DNA of 64,000 bases, taken from contig JALDNG010000005.1 of NCBI GenBank assembly GCA_024349245.1, positions 20,402,501-20,466,500 of the forward strand, written 5' to 3'. This document shows positions 35,411 through 46,356 of this stretch, in pieces; positions within the stretch are counted from its first letter, which is position 1; every line of letters begins with the position of its first letter. The DNA comes from Neodontobutis hainanensis. Taxonomy: Eukaryota > Chordata > Actinopteri > Gobiiformes > Odontobutidae. Under the pieces are notes generated by a model. That model did not search any database, was not told the DNA's origin, and saw nothing but the letters and a program-made list of their open reading frames with translations. The translations under genes and the position numbers were made by a program.

Positions 35411-36309
35411 TTTATGTATGTAAAGTCCAATTTGATCTACACCTACAGCTTCTTAAACACTGTTTTCTGTATTTTTTCCTTTGTGGAGGGATGTTTAAGT
35501 GTTTAGCTTTATTAAAACACAAAAGGAAAATGCTACAAAAGAGGCTCAAACTAAGGCTCAGGACCTGGTTGTTTATTGACAACAGCCTGGAATCCTGCAT
35601 ATCATGTCTTTCATACCTCTTCATAAATGTGTGAGAACATTTTAAATACAAAACCATCAACTAAAAGCCAGAAAATATTTGTTAAACAAACATGACAAAG
35701 ATGCTGTCATAACTCATCCTTTCCTATTGTCATTCCTCTAAAAAAATCAGGCACAATGAAAAATGCACTGAGCATTTCTTTAGCATTAAAACAATTTAGT
35801 TTTAGCAACTGTTACTGTTCAATTTGCAGGTGTAACTTAAAACATGTTCAAAATCAGAATACAAAGATTTTTTTCCGGTGTTTTTCCCGTGTGGGGTAAG
35901 CGATTTAGGATTCCCACAAAAACTGACACCACTTAAGGCAGACTTATGTCGATCATCTCCAACCCCTCCTGTCACACCTTTTCTGTTTTTGTTCACCCAA
36001 ATTAACATGTGTTAGGTTCAATTGAACGCGACTGGCGTGAGCTAATTACTTGCATCGCTCCCAATTTTAAATGAGGTCGAATATGCAACAAATGAGTCAA
36101 GTATTTAACTTATGACAGAATAAAGAAGTTAACAGATGAATGCACAACTAAACATATTATTAGATGTCTTCACTTGTTTCTGAGCTAGCTTGCAATCCAG
36201 ATCAAAGCCTCTCAGTTGTGGAATATGGCAGCACTGGAGGATAATGGGTTGCTGGTAGCTTAATGTTTGAGTCTTCGCAAATCTTTGGCGGTTAATTTGT
36301 TTCTTTTCT

Positions 36310-36600
36310 TATTGACACGTTTCTTGTGACCCTGTTGACTATGTGCTACCAAAACGTTTGATGGTTCTGTGATCACACCCCAATATCTTAGATATTTCAA
36401 GAGTGCTGCATCCCTGTGAAAGACTTTTTGGACTTTTCACAGTCAGTTAAATCTCTTTTTTGGCCCATTTTTTTGAGGAGAAGGATCTGCCAAATAATTA
36501 TACACACCTTGATATAGTGTGTTGATCTCCTTAGGCCACTCCTTCCCTCGTTACACAAATACACATCACCTGATATTAAATCCCATAGGATTTAAGTTTA
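36310..36600 (+). repeat. Probable fish dispersed repeat, unclassified
   Basis: Phrases such as GTGATCACACCCCAATATCT, AGAGTGCTGCATCCCTGTGA and ACACAAATACACATCACCTG match, from memory, a widespread fish repeat containing a GATATAGTGTGTTGATCTCC segment. Its superfamily is not established here. Confidence 0.4.
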
Positions 36601-36650
36601 TACAGCTTGGAGTTGGAAATTATGAATAAAATGATAAAATTCCAGCTAGT

Positions 36651-36866
36651 TTGGAGCGGCAGTAGCTCAGTGGGTAGAGCAGTCGTCTTTCATCCGGAAG
36701 GTAGGCGGTTCGATTCCCACTCTCCCAACAGTTCATACTGTCGTTGTGTCCATGGGCAAGACACCTAACCCACCTTGCCTCCAGTGGCTGTAACACTGGT
36801 AATTACTGTAGAACAATGGCAGTCACTTTGGATAAAAGCGTCAGCTAAATGTTAATGTAAATGTAG
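36651..36866 (+). mobile_element. tRNA-derived SINE, family B, fullest copy
   Basis: A box GTAGCTCAGTGGGTAGAGCA, B box GGTTCGATTCC, then TGTCGTTGTGTCCATGGGCA, CACCTAACCCACCTTGCCTC, and the end GGATAAAAGCGTCAGCTAAA with an AATGTAAATGTAG tail. The tRNA-like head lacks a mature 3' acceptor, so it is a SINE and not a tRNA gene. It is the best-preserved SINE B in the window. Confidence 0.88.
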
Positions 36867-37052
36867 TTTGATAAAAGTGTCTGTCACCAGTTTATTGGTG
36901 ACAAACAGAGAGATAATATCAGCCACAAGCCTAATGCTAGTGCTCAGGCTAAATGATGAGGGATATGGGCACTCAGAGGAGAGGCACAGCTTGAAGCTAC
37001 ATCCCTTCTGTCTCTTTAATGCATTTGAATGATTGAAATGTTCCTTTACTTA
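36867..37052. other. Unassigned spacer
   Basis: About 190 bp between a SINE and a Tc1 remnant. Nothing recognised. Confidence 0.4.
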
Positions 37053-37812
37053 CAGTTGTGATCATGAGTTAACATATCCTGGGAGAATTTGTGATTTTTC
37101 TTCAAAGAATATGAATGAACACAAACATCTTTCTTTCACTCATAGTTAGTGTGGGAAGCCATTTATTGTCAAACAATTGTGTTTACTCTTTTTAAATCAT
37201 AATGACAACAGAAACTACCCAAATAACCCTGATCAAAAGTTCTTAATACCATGTATTGCCACCTTTAACATCAATGACAGCATAAAGTCTTTTGTGGTAG
37301 TGGATGCGGCCCTTTATTTTTTCAGATGGTAAAGCTGCCCATTCTTCTTGGCAAAAAGTCTCCAGTTCCTGAAAATTCTTGGGCTGTCATGAATGAACTG
37401 CACATTTGAGATCTCCCCAGAGTGGCTCAATGATATTGAGGTCAGGAGACTGAGGCCAGTCCAGAACCTTCACTTTATGCTGCTGTAGCAACTGACAGAG
37501 CGATTTGGCCTCGTGCTTTGGATCATTGTCATGTTGGAACGTCCAAGTACATCCCATGCGCAGCTTCTGGGCTGATGAGTGCAGATTTTCCGCCATTGTT
37601 TTTTGATAACATGCTGCATTCATCTTTTCCTGTGTCCACCTCCCGTAACGTTTATGGTTGTGATCATAATCGTTACATTTTGGTCTCTTCACTTCAAATG
37701 ACTTGTGCTGTTTGGACGTATTGTAAGTGGGATGCTTTGTGGCATTTGTGAAGTAAAGGTTTCTTAACCATGCAGCCCATGGTCACCTTATTGTGCATCT
37801 TGAATGCTACCT
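37053..37812 (-). mobile_element. Tc1-like element, 3' part, minus strand
   Basis: The element end is at 37053 (CAGTTGTGATCATGAGTTAA, after TA). Reading the minus strand, a 101-residue frame (37692-37387) holds EKMNAACYQKTMAENLHSS, FQHDNDPKHEAKS with the second catalytic Asp, and WPQSPDLNIIEPLWGDLK with the catalytic Glu. That is the DD34E core minus its first Asp. The sequence up to about 37812 still matches the upstream transposase region (ACCATGCAGCCCATGGTCAC). The paired left end is missing. This is the least damaged of the Tc1 copies but is not autonomous. Confidence 0.9.
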
Positions 37813-39548
37813 TAGTTATGCAATAACCCTCACGCATGGCCTAAATGTTAAGTTATCACATAAGTCAGGTCATCTTATAGCCTTGCCTCACACAATGTGC
37901 CAACGCTAATCCACTTCCAGCCTAACCTCATTTAACAGTTAACATCTTTCTTTGTTGTGGTTTTGTAAAGGCACTATATAAGTTTTTACAACATATTCTT
38001 TGCATAGGCATAGTCAGATTTAAATGCTCAAGTACAATGAGAAAGTAAACACACTGTCTGTAATGATGTAAAAAAAAAACTCTCCTGCAAAAGGATGTTG
38101 CCATAGTTCCAAGTTGATCACTGGTCTTTTTGTCTATTCACCTCCAGCATGCTTTCTCTTGATCTGTCATTATATCAAACACTTACAGAGTCTGCATAGT
38201 TTCATGTTGGGTGACCAATCCAAAGCGTATTATTGGTTGGCTTACAAACATGCATTGGCTAGCATTTGCTATAATATTGATGACATAAATAGCCAGTATT
38301 TTATTTTTTAGTTTATTTGATTGGTTATTGTTGCCCTAGTGTTATTTTTATGGAGAAATTGTCCTTTTTTTTAGTTTTTTTGTAAAAGAGAAACATCTAC
38401 TGACCTTCTTAAGTTCCCATTCGAGACATTGTCCTATTTACATTCTGGTCTCTTCTTCCCAAACTAATAAACATTTTAAGAGTCACAGTGGAGTCTAGAT
38501 TAGCGAGGGCTGTTCCCATTTGTTTCATTTTGATTTGAACTGAAAGCATGGCTGCCTTTAATGCATCTTTCAGACGTGATGAAGAGTGCATGTGGTTTGG
38601 AGGAATTGTCTGGGACCAAGTAGGCATCCTATCTATTAATTATTTAGCTGTTTAATTAAAATGGCAGTGCCTGGACAACACAAAGCCAACACCACTAACA
38701 GAAGAGCCACTTGTATTATCAGTATTAGGGTAAAGCGATTTAGGCCACTTTTAGACGTAAATCCTGGCCCGTGTGAATAATGGAGCGGCTGGCAGAGTTG
38801 AGTTGCTGCAGGACATCCAGTAAACGATGGCTCCAACACTGCGGGTGGATAACCTTTGAAAGATTTCTGCAGGGTGCATAACCTTTGGAAACATTTAAAC
38901 ATTCATGTGGCGGCCATTAGCTGTAGTGCATGTTAAATCCTCTGGAGCCGGGAGAGCATTCCAGCCACTGGGCAGCTTTTAATATTTAATTTTCTCAATA
39001 GCCCAGGAAATTCCTGCATGCAGATTCAGGTCTTACACATAAAATCTCTGGGGATTCATTGAAATAGTTTTTACATTTTTTTAACCAACACAATATATCC
39101 ATAAATAACTTGATCTCTGCCACTGCTCTGTATCTTATAGGTCTGTCATGTGTCAATATGTATCTTGTTTATAGAAGACCTTAATCTGCAAAGGTATGTG
39201 TTGTGATGAGACCAATAAACTGTACCATAGGACTATAGTAACCCCATCATTTGTTTCATTTGTTAATTTAAGAATACCCATGAGACTTTATTGCAGAAAG
39301 AAAACATAGAATAATGTCTGCCCCATTTTAGATAAACAATTATGATTGGTCAGGTCTTACTAAGCTTAAAGAAAGTTCAATAAAAGTGAAGGATGAAGGA
39401 TCCACGTTAGTCCACTGCCGTAAAATCATCATAACTTGTCACATTAAACAGTGAGATTCTCGACCTTAGATTTTTTCTAATTTTTTTTTATATAAAAAAT
39501 TAGAAAGCTCTGAATAAAACAGAAAGAATATTTTTTGTGTCTGTACAG
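37813..39548. other. Unassigned region; candidate conserved element 38.44-39.06 kb
   Basis: No gene recognised. 38440-39060 is a long, complex, balanced stretch with TAATTATTTAGCTGTTTAAT-type homeodomain sites, many retained CpGs and no repeat similarity. It is the strongest candidate conserved non-coding element in the window by inspection. Within it, ATAACCTTTGAAAGATTTC (about 38850) and ATAACCTTTGGAAACATTT (about 38880) form a short local duplication. Confidence 0.35.
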
Positions 39549-39763
39549 ATTCTCAGTCATCCAGGTCATTCTGTTGAAAAAAAGTTAAAGCAAAAGCATG
39601 TGGACTCAGTTTTCAAGGTGAAGAGGTTTTGTCTCTAATTCCAAGAGACTTTATCAATTCTGAGATCAACAGTAAGAGAGCTGAGCTTATATCTCTAGAG
39701 GGAGGGGTTTGACCTGAAACCAAACCTGAGTACAGATGCTTTTCCTTTAACCTTTTCTTCAAT
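39549..39763 (+). repeat. Foldback-type dispersed repeat, copy 6 (fullest)
   Basis: Left: TCTCAGTCATCCAGGTCATT, then AGTTAAAGCAAAAGCATGTG. Middle: TTTTGTCTCTAATTCCAAGA, GAGCTGAGCTTATATCTCTA and GAGGGAGGGGTTTGACCTGA. Right: CCTGAGTACAGATGCTTTTC then TTTAACCTTTTCTTCAA. The right arm is the imperfect reverse complement of the left arm (TTGAAAAAAAGTTAAAGCAA..), so the element has inverted ends about 40 bp long and is about 215 bp overall. Confidence 0.8.
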
Positions 39764-41459
39764 AATTATCCTATTTCATTTATTTTATTTACAGCAGCAT
39801 GTGTTTTAAACAACAATAAGCTGATGCACATCTTGGTGCTGTTAGTTACGGCAACCAAAATACATTTTCAATGGCAGAAATAGTCTGATTAGGCCTCTCA
39901 ATGTTTCTTTATCTCCTCCATTTATATTTACTTTGTTCATTGTTTAGACATGACATGCTATTTGTCATCTTGTAAATACATGTTTCTTGAGTTTACAGGT
40001 GAAATTACCCATAAAAATAGATAGATAGATGGATAGATAGATTGATTGATTGATTGATTGTGCTTTCACCTCTGGCATATGCAACTTGACTTGTCAATCT
40101 AAAAGAAAACCCTGCCCGACTTGCCATGTTCAGACTTTTTATAAAAGAAGTTCCGCTCTGAAAATGAGTGCACCCCTGCTAAACGCTTTGCGTTTCACAT
40201 CATGAAAATCAAGCTCATAAAGTGTGAAGCACTTTTATGATAACACTGTTTACATAGCACACCATGCTCCTGCCACAGCACAGTAGGAAAAAAATGCACA
40301 AACCTGTTCTGATCAATTGAATGGAAATGTGCTTGTAGTGGTGCATGTGGTAAGTGTGCACTGCATGAATGAGGGGCCATTCTTTCATTTAATGGCAATC
40401 AAATTTGTGGCTACATATTTCTATGAGTATGAGGTTATATATTGACTAGAAAAAGCTGCAAAATGGTTTATCCCTTGACGAATAACCACAATGGCTTTGA
40501 AATGCACACAAACTGAACAGGACATCTTTACTTTTACAATGAAGATTCTCTCTTCTGTCAGTTCTGTCGAGTTCACTTATTGGTGTCCGGCACTCTCAGG
40601 CGAGTTGTCATGTTCCATGTCATCACACTGTCTGGAGCCTCCAGATGTCAAAGGTTACAGGTTCTCTAGCTTAAACAAGCCGGCGAACAGCAAAGGTCAC
40701 TGCGCCGCACTGCTACCAAATCCAATTACACTAACGGAGCAGGACTGAATTTCAAATCACCTGTGTGTGTCATACCTGCACAGTTTTATTACAAACCAGT
40801 GCCCAGTGTTCACACGTTTTTATTTCTCCAAAACCTATTCTAGAGGAAGAAAAAAAGAGATCTGTCTGAACTGATAAAAAATGAGTGTTTTTATGCATCA
40901 AGAAGTGAATTTCCACTTGTCTCTTTGTGTTGCCAAAGTGTGTGCAATCTAAAAACCTTCTTTCAGGATTATCTTATGTGCAACTCCTTCAAACAGGAAA
41001 TTTAAGCTTTTTAAAATCTCCACATGGACAACAATAGTCATTTTACTTCACACCAAGATGCAGGCTGAACGTCAGACACATTCACTACGTTTACATGTAG
41101 GTAGAGAAATTCAAATTATTGCCTCAGTCCAATTATAATATAAGAGTTTCAAACCACGTGTAATTGTCTTATTCCGACTGAGTTTCTCTAATGTGCAGGT
41201 TTTTTTGTGAGACAATCAATAATATCTGTAGCAGCAATTGAACCAAAAATAGATTAAAACACTTGTTGTTGACTGCATGAACTTAAGTACACTGGAAAAA
41301 TAATATCAATAATAAATTAACAAAAACAATTACCTGGGCGTCCAGCTGACCATAGACAAGAGAGAGACGTGAGACGAGGACAAAAAACAGATGACAAAGA
41401 CTGAACAGAACTGAAGGCACCAAAGCCAGAAAAACTTTTTTCATTCAGTATCTTACAGA
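39764..41459. other. Unassigned region
   Basis: It contains the GATA/GATT microsatellite at 40016-40060. No gene recognised. Confidence 0.4.
40016..40060. repeat. Compound (GATA)n-(GATT)n microsatellite
   Basis: About six ATAG-type units with one variant, followed by five GATT units. Confidence 0.92.
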
Positions 41460-42142
41460 AGTGTGTCTATGAATTTTGGCAGTAAGACCAGACTGCTTAG
41501 GACTGAAAGTAGGGACTTTGAATGTTGGTACAGTGACAGATAAAGGTAGAGAGCTGGTAGATGTGATGCGGAGGAGGAAAGTTGACATTCTGTCTGTCCA
41601 GGAGACCAGGTGGAAAGGTAGCAAGGCTAGAAGCATTAGAACAGGGTTTAAACTGTTCTATCATGGTGTGGACAGGAAGAGAAATGGAGTAGGAGTGATC
41701 CTGAAGGAGTAGTTTGTGAAGAATGTCCTGGAGGTAAAGAGAGAGTCAAAACTGAAGATGTGATGTTGAACGTTAGTGCTTATGCTCCACAAGTAGGTTG
41801 TGAGCAAGAGGAGAAAGACAGATTTTGTTTGAGAAATTGATGCAGAGTGTTCCCATAAGTGAGAGAGGGTGATAAGGGGCAGATATGTTGGTGAAGGGAA
41901 TAGTGGGGATGAGGAAGTGATGAACAGGTTTGGCCTTCAGGAAAGGAACCCAGAAGGTCAGAGGTTGATAGATTTTGTTAAAAGTATGGAGATGGCTGTG
42001 GTGAACACATACTTTCAGAAGAGGCAGGAACACAGGGTGACATATAAGAGTGGTGGCAGAACACAGGTGAACTATATTTTATGTAGGTGCTGTAATCTGA
42101 TGGAGAATACAGCATATGGTGTCTAGCATGTTGCATGTTTAC
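41460..42142 (+). mobile_element. RTE-clade LINE endonuclease fragment, 5' of MITE
   Basis: Plus strand, with stops and frameshifts. It encodes the N-terminal apurinic-type endonuclease of an RTE element. LKVGTLNVGTVTDKGREL (about 41505-41555) carries the usual N of the first catalytic motif. VDILSVQETRWKGSKARS (about 41583-41632) carries the catalytic Glu (QETRW). FKLFYHGVDRKRNGVGVIL follows. After a broken part come EEVMNRFGLQERNPEGQRLI and MAVVNTYFQKRQEHRVTYKS, then VNYILCRCCNL, the region holding the DYILC block (here NYILC). No RT domain follows; the frame reaches the MITE at 42143. Similar fish proteins are often annotated craniofacial-development-protein-2-like, from memory. Confidence 0.88.
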
Positions 42143-42555
42143 TAGGGATGCACCCGATACCGGTATCGGGTATCGGCCTCGATAACACATTTTCGAAAGT
42201 ACTCATACTCGTTAAAAGTCCCCCGATACCGGGGACGATACCACGGTCTGAGAAATGTGTTGTCCAAAGCAGCATAGTTTACAACAAACTGAAAATAAAT
42301 ACTTGAGTTGCACATTTTTCTTCTTTTATTCTGTAATATGTTGCATACAAGCATGCATGCTTTTCATTTTAAATAAATGTTCTTAATACCAAACTAGTGC
42401 CTTGTTCTTTTGTTAAATTATATGACCAAAACTGTTACCTGTAAATTTAAATCATGTTTTTTTTTTTTATTAAGTATTTGGTATTGGCGAGTACTGAAAT
42501 GCAAGTACTCGTACTCGTACTCGTTTTCCCAAAAAGTGGTATCGGTGCATCTCTA
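42143..42555. mobile_element. hAT-like MITE with perfect 8-bp target duplication
   Basis: 413 bp. Left end TAGGGATGCACCCGATACC; right end on the other strand TAGAGATGCACCGATACCAC. ATGTTTAC flanks it on both sides (42135-42142 and 42556-42563), the 8-bp target duplication expected for hAT. The interior is non-coding, with CGATACCGG/GGTATCGGG palindromes near the left end, a repeated GTACTCGTACTCGTACTCG near the right end, and a T run at 42457-42468. It interrupts an RTE fragment. Confidence 0.92.
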
Positions 42556-42563
42556 ATGTTTAC

Positions 42564-42700
42564 TTGTAGCAGGAATTCAAAGTGATACTGTACTGTATAT
42601 GTCCAAATGAACATAATCAATAGAAACAGGAGTAAGACCAAGATGGTGATGCTGTTCCCCAAAACCTTTGAAAACAAAAGCAAGAGGTGGCAATCGTTAG
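42564..42700 (+). mobile_element. RTE-clade LINE fragment, continuation 3' of MITE
   Basis: TTGTAGCAGGAATTCAAAGT just after the MITE fits the sequence expected after the endonuclease (a VVAGDSV-type block), and GGAGTAAGACCAAGATGGTG near 42630 fits a later RTE linker (a ..RTRWWKL-type block). The end is not sharp. It supports a single RTE insertion later split by the MITE. Confidence 0.5.
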
Positions 42701-43243
42701 AACAGAAAATGGCAATGCACTCACAGTTAACATAATGATCACAAAGCCTTTGAAGTCATTAAATGGTTTGATATTATTGATTGTTCAATTGAATATTCAA
42801 ACAGGGTTTACGTAGACAAAATAAGAAACATGGTTACCAGTGAAGCTATTTGTTCTCTTCATCTCTTTGGTTGGAATATATAGTAAGTATTGGTGATAAA
42901 TGTGCCTGTACTTTTCTATTGTTTTTTTCAGTGAATATTCATATCTTACCTGTTATTCACTGTGCATCAGCAGCAAACTCTAGAGTATTATTGAAGTGCT
43001 GTGAATAAAATCACAAGGCAGCATGTGAACCAGCCTTGTTACACTTTGTTCTTCACTCAGTGCCATTTGTTTGATTGACATTCCCTTTTACCAGAAACAC
43101 TGTGTGTCTTGTTCTGCTCTGCAGCTGTTCCATTTCAATAAGTCCTGCCACCAAAGTAATTGGGCCTGGTTTTAAAAGCTTTAAAACTGTTCTCCAGGCA
43201 CTGACGGGCAAGAGGGAACAGTAATTGATACACTGGTATGTTC
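42701..43243. other. Unassigned sequence
   Basis: No gene or repeat recognised. Confidence 0.4.
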
Positions 43244-43920
43244 TTAACCCTTACATACAGTTTGGGTCAAATTGACATTTTGACAGCAGTAAAAATATTT
43301 TATAATTTTGTACAGGTGCTATGAATTTGTGTACACTGAGGTTGTTTCAGGTAAAATTTAACCCATATCTGTTTAGATTGATTTTAGATCTATCAGAGTG
43401 GCTCAAATAAGGGAAAGGTTTAAGGGAATCTTGAAACAGTGAAACTGTACATGCCATGTTAGTGTGTATTTGTTATGGGACAGTGGTGACATGGGGGACC
43501 TCAACACAGTCACAAGAACTGTCTGTGTCCCACCACATTTGCCCAGGTTCCTGCTGAGTCAGACACCTGTTGTTCTCTAAAGGTGCATAGGGGAATCTGG
43601 AAACAGTGAAATAGTAAAACAGCAGGAGTGATCATATCTGGTGCCCAAAGGGAACAGAAGTCATCCAGAGGTCAGAGGGTGCCTTGACACAGACACAAGA
43701 TATTCACCGGCAAACAAATAAAATAAGATAATTTACAAAAAAAAAAACATCTGAATCTATTTGGGTTGGGAGATGGTGGGTGGTTTATAACATCATAAAG
43801 ATACCTGAGCTGCCATTTCAGTGACTGACATCGTGGCAGCAAGACGTAATGTGAACAGACCCTTGTTGTGATCTATTGTTGAGGAGGTTGATCGTGATTT
43901 GGAGGAGGATGAGTCAGAGC
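43244..43920 (+). mobile_element. Possible piggyBac-like element, 5' part
   Basis: TTAA at 43244-43247 is followed by CCCTTACATACAGTTTGGGT then CAAATTGACATTTTGACAG. Fish piggyBac-like elements, from memory, have CCCTT ends with GGGTCAAATTGAC and insert at TTAA. At 43830-43918 a frame with AARRNVN and, after a stop, EEVDRDLEEDESEQERG resembles the acidic start of a piggyBac transposase. No DDD core and no right end were found, so this is tentative. Confidence 0.35.
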
Positions 43921-44097
43921 AGGAACGTGGAAAAAACAAAAACTCTGATTAAGTTCCTACCACTGCTTTAAATGCAGAAACTTGTTTATTATTAGTTTGT
44001 AATTAAATGTTTTGTGTTGTAGTGGTAGATTTTGAAGTTATAATTGATAATTATGATATAGCAGTGAGGACAAAGTTTAATGGTTGCAACAGGTAAA

Positions 44098-44486
44098 CAT
44101 TCATTCATTCATTCATTCATTCATGCATTTTCTACCGCTTTGTCCCATCAGGGGTCGCGGGTGACTCAAGCCTATCCCAGCAGCTTTGGGCGGGGTACAC
44201 CCTGGACACTGGCCAGTTAGTCGCAGCGCTGACATTTAGAGACAGACAATGAGAGACAACTATTCACTCTCACATTCACTCACTAGGGACACTTAAGAGT
44301 TGGCAATTAACCTATACATACATGTGTTTGGACGGTGGGAGGAAGCCGGAGAGAACCTACGGTAACACAAGGAGGACATGCAGACTCCTCACAGAATGGG
44401 AACAGACCCTTGCCGAGAATGTTTAAGTCGGCCGGGTTTTGAACTCACATCCTTCTTGCTGTGAGGCAGGAGCACTAACCACTCTA
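44098..44486 (-). mobile_element. tRNA-derived SINE, family A, near full length
   Basis: Minus strand. The head reads GAGTGGTTAGTGCTCCTGCC then CTCACAGCAAGAAGGATGTG and a B-box-like GAGTTCAAAACCC. The body follows (ATGTCCTCCTTGTGTTACCG, CTCTCCGGCTTCCTCCCACC, GGGTGTACCCCGCCCAAAGC, GGGATAGGCTTGAGTCACCC, GGTAGAAAATGC) and it ends in an (ATGA)n tail of seven units at 44098-44125. Age is indicated by the mutated B box. It is the reference copy for the other family A pieces in this window. Confidence 0.88.
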
Positions 44487-44523
44487 ATTTTTAAAATTTA
44501 TTTATTTATTAATACATTTTTTT

Positions 44524-44657
44524 ATATATTGTATGGAATTTGAAATTGACATGAACATTCTGTAACTGTTGGATTTTTATAATATAACCGGATTTTATAT
44601 TATAAAATCCAACAGTTACAGAATGTTCATTTCAATTTCAAATTCCATAAAATATAT
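44524..44657. repeat. Long palindrome, ~63-bp arms, 7-base centre
   Basis: The left arm (44524-44587) and right arm (44595-44657) are reverse complements with about two mismatches and one indel. The centre is CCGGATT. The arms include GGAATTTGAAATTGA and AACATTCTGTAACTGTTGGA. It could form a hairpin or cruciform. It lies between two same-orientation SINE A copies. It may be a foldback-type MITE or a local inverted duplication; no flanking target duplication was identified. Confidence 0.93.
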
Positions 44658-44696
44658 CTAAAAAATAATGACTTTTATGTTTTTATGTCTTGTGTT

Positions 44697-44815
44697 ATTC
44701 ATTCATTCATTCATTCATTTTCTACCTTTGTCCCGTTATTGGTTGTGGGTGACTGAAGCCTATCCCAGCAGCTTTGGGGTACACTCTGGACAGTGGCCAG
44801 TTAGTGGCAGGGCTG
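44697..44815 (-). mobile_element. SINE family A, 3' fragment
   Basis: (ATTC)n then ATTTTCTACCTTTGTCCCGT, GCCTATCCCAGCAGCTTTGG and CAGTGGCCAGTTAGTGGCAG, matching the tail-proximal third of the 44.1-kb copy. It is 5'-truncated. Confidence 0.85.
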
Positions 44816-46205
44816 TCTTGTGTTAAACAGGTCATAATACTGTGTAAAACTGTAAAAATACCCTCTCTCTGCTTTCTAAAACATTTAATAGAGATTTATC
44901 ACATATGTTAATACCCCTGGACCTCTGTAATTTAAAAATTACCCCACAACGTCTGTGTTTTTAGTGCCGTATTTGCACGGGATCAGCTATGTCTGTTTTA
45001 CTGACTTTATCTCTGGGCTTAAAATCACAGATGAGCTCTGCAATTATTACAAATTACTAGATGTCCCCAGGTAATAATAATCCTGTGCGAATAGGGCTAA
45101 AGTATGTGATTCTGTTTATTTTTACCCACATATTACATATTGCATACTGTAATCGGATTCATCTGTGAAAAAAGACATCATCTGGGCTATGTTTTTGAGG
45201 ATTTAGAGAATTCTGGAAAGGGAGCACTCCTATTGGTTGACACTGATGTTGACAAGAAAGTAATGGCTACAAATAAATCTTAAAATGTGAATATTTTATG
45301 CTGGGTATGTCTTTTAACACAGCTAAACAGGAAAAATAAAGAAAAATAAAAACATAAATAAAGAAAAGCTAAGCAAAGTAAAATGTGGGTAAGTATTGAT
45401 AATGTGTTTATGCAGTGTGCCTCACTGTCCCCACTGAGCTCCGGTAGAAACAGAATAAGAAAGAAAATAAACTTCACCGGATTTGGGAGAAATTGAGATG
45501 TCTATTTTTACAAGATAGACAAATGTAATGTGTTATTTTGATTATATCAACAGCACTGACTATGTATTCCGTATAAAATACCACACCAATTTCCAAAAGA
45601 CCCCGTCTCAAAATTGTCACTAGTGGTGTCAGTGTTAAAAAGTGATTAAACTGGGTTGAACAAAAGTACATTTTGAAGAGAGTCTTCAAAGCCACACAGA
45701 TCTCCATCTTCCCTGTGTTTCAAACCTTTGTTAATCATATCTCATTTACCCTTCTCTGAAATCGATCTTGGAGTGTGGTAAAAACAAAACCTGCCAGCTT
45801 TACATAATTTGATTGAGAAAGATTGTTTCTCTCTTTGAGGCTCACATCCATCTCTGTGCCTTAGAAAGAATACAGTAAACCTTATTGTCCTTTCATTTGT
45901 CTTTTATTGAAGGTATGCATCACATGCGCACTACAGTTTCAGTGGTTTCCTAAAAAAGGCCAACAATCCCTGGGTTTTTAAAGATGGCTGCCCCTCAGAT
46001 CTCTGTAGTATTTCTCTTCATGTCTTCAATCAGCCTAATGTCAACTTAGAGCTAGGAGAGTTACCTGTGCTATAGGACTGGTTTGTGCTTTGGCATTAGC
46101 TGGTAATGACATCATACCAGCAAGAAGTGTATATATAACATGTAAAAAAAAACTTTAAAAATGTAGTTGTGTTGCAAATAAGTAGCAAGTGACAATTTGC
46201 AATTA
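44816..46205. other. Unassigned region
   Basis: AT-rich; no gene or named repeat recognised. Open frames at 45280-45477 and 45474-45707 (minus) are hydrophobic or featureless and have no known family. Confidence 0.4.
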
Positions 46206-46286
46206 TGGTAAATGGTAAATGGCATGCATTTATATACCACTTTCCTGCACCCTTCTCGGGCACCCAAAGCGCTTTACATCGTGCTT

Positions 46287-46356
<70 letters not shown>

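Larger units (their letters stand above)
33550..36309. other. Unassigned region
   Basis: No host gene recognised. It contains the small SINE A fragment and the possible hAT-like end listed separately. Open frames at 34063-34296, 34213-34467, 35412-35660 and 35802-36008 have no known motifs. Confidence 0.4.

Noticed and set aside
36651..36730. tRNA-like head with GTAGCTCAGTGGGTAGAGCA and GGTTCGATTCC
   Set aside because: Followed by the body and tail of a SINE, not a mature tRNA 3' end; other copies of the family are in the window.
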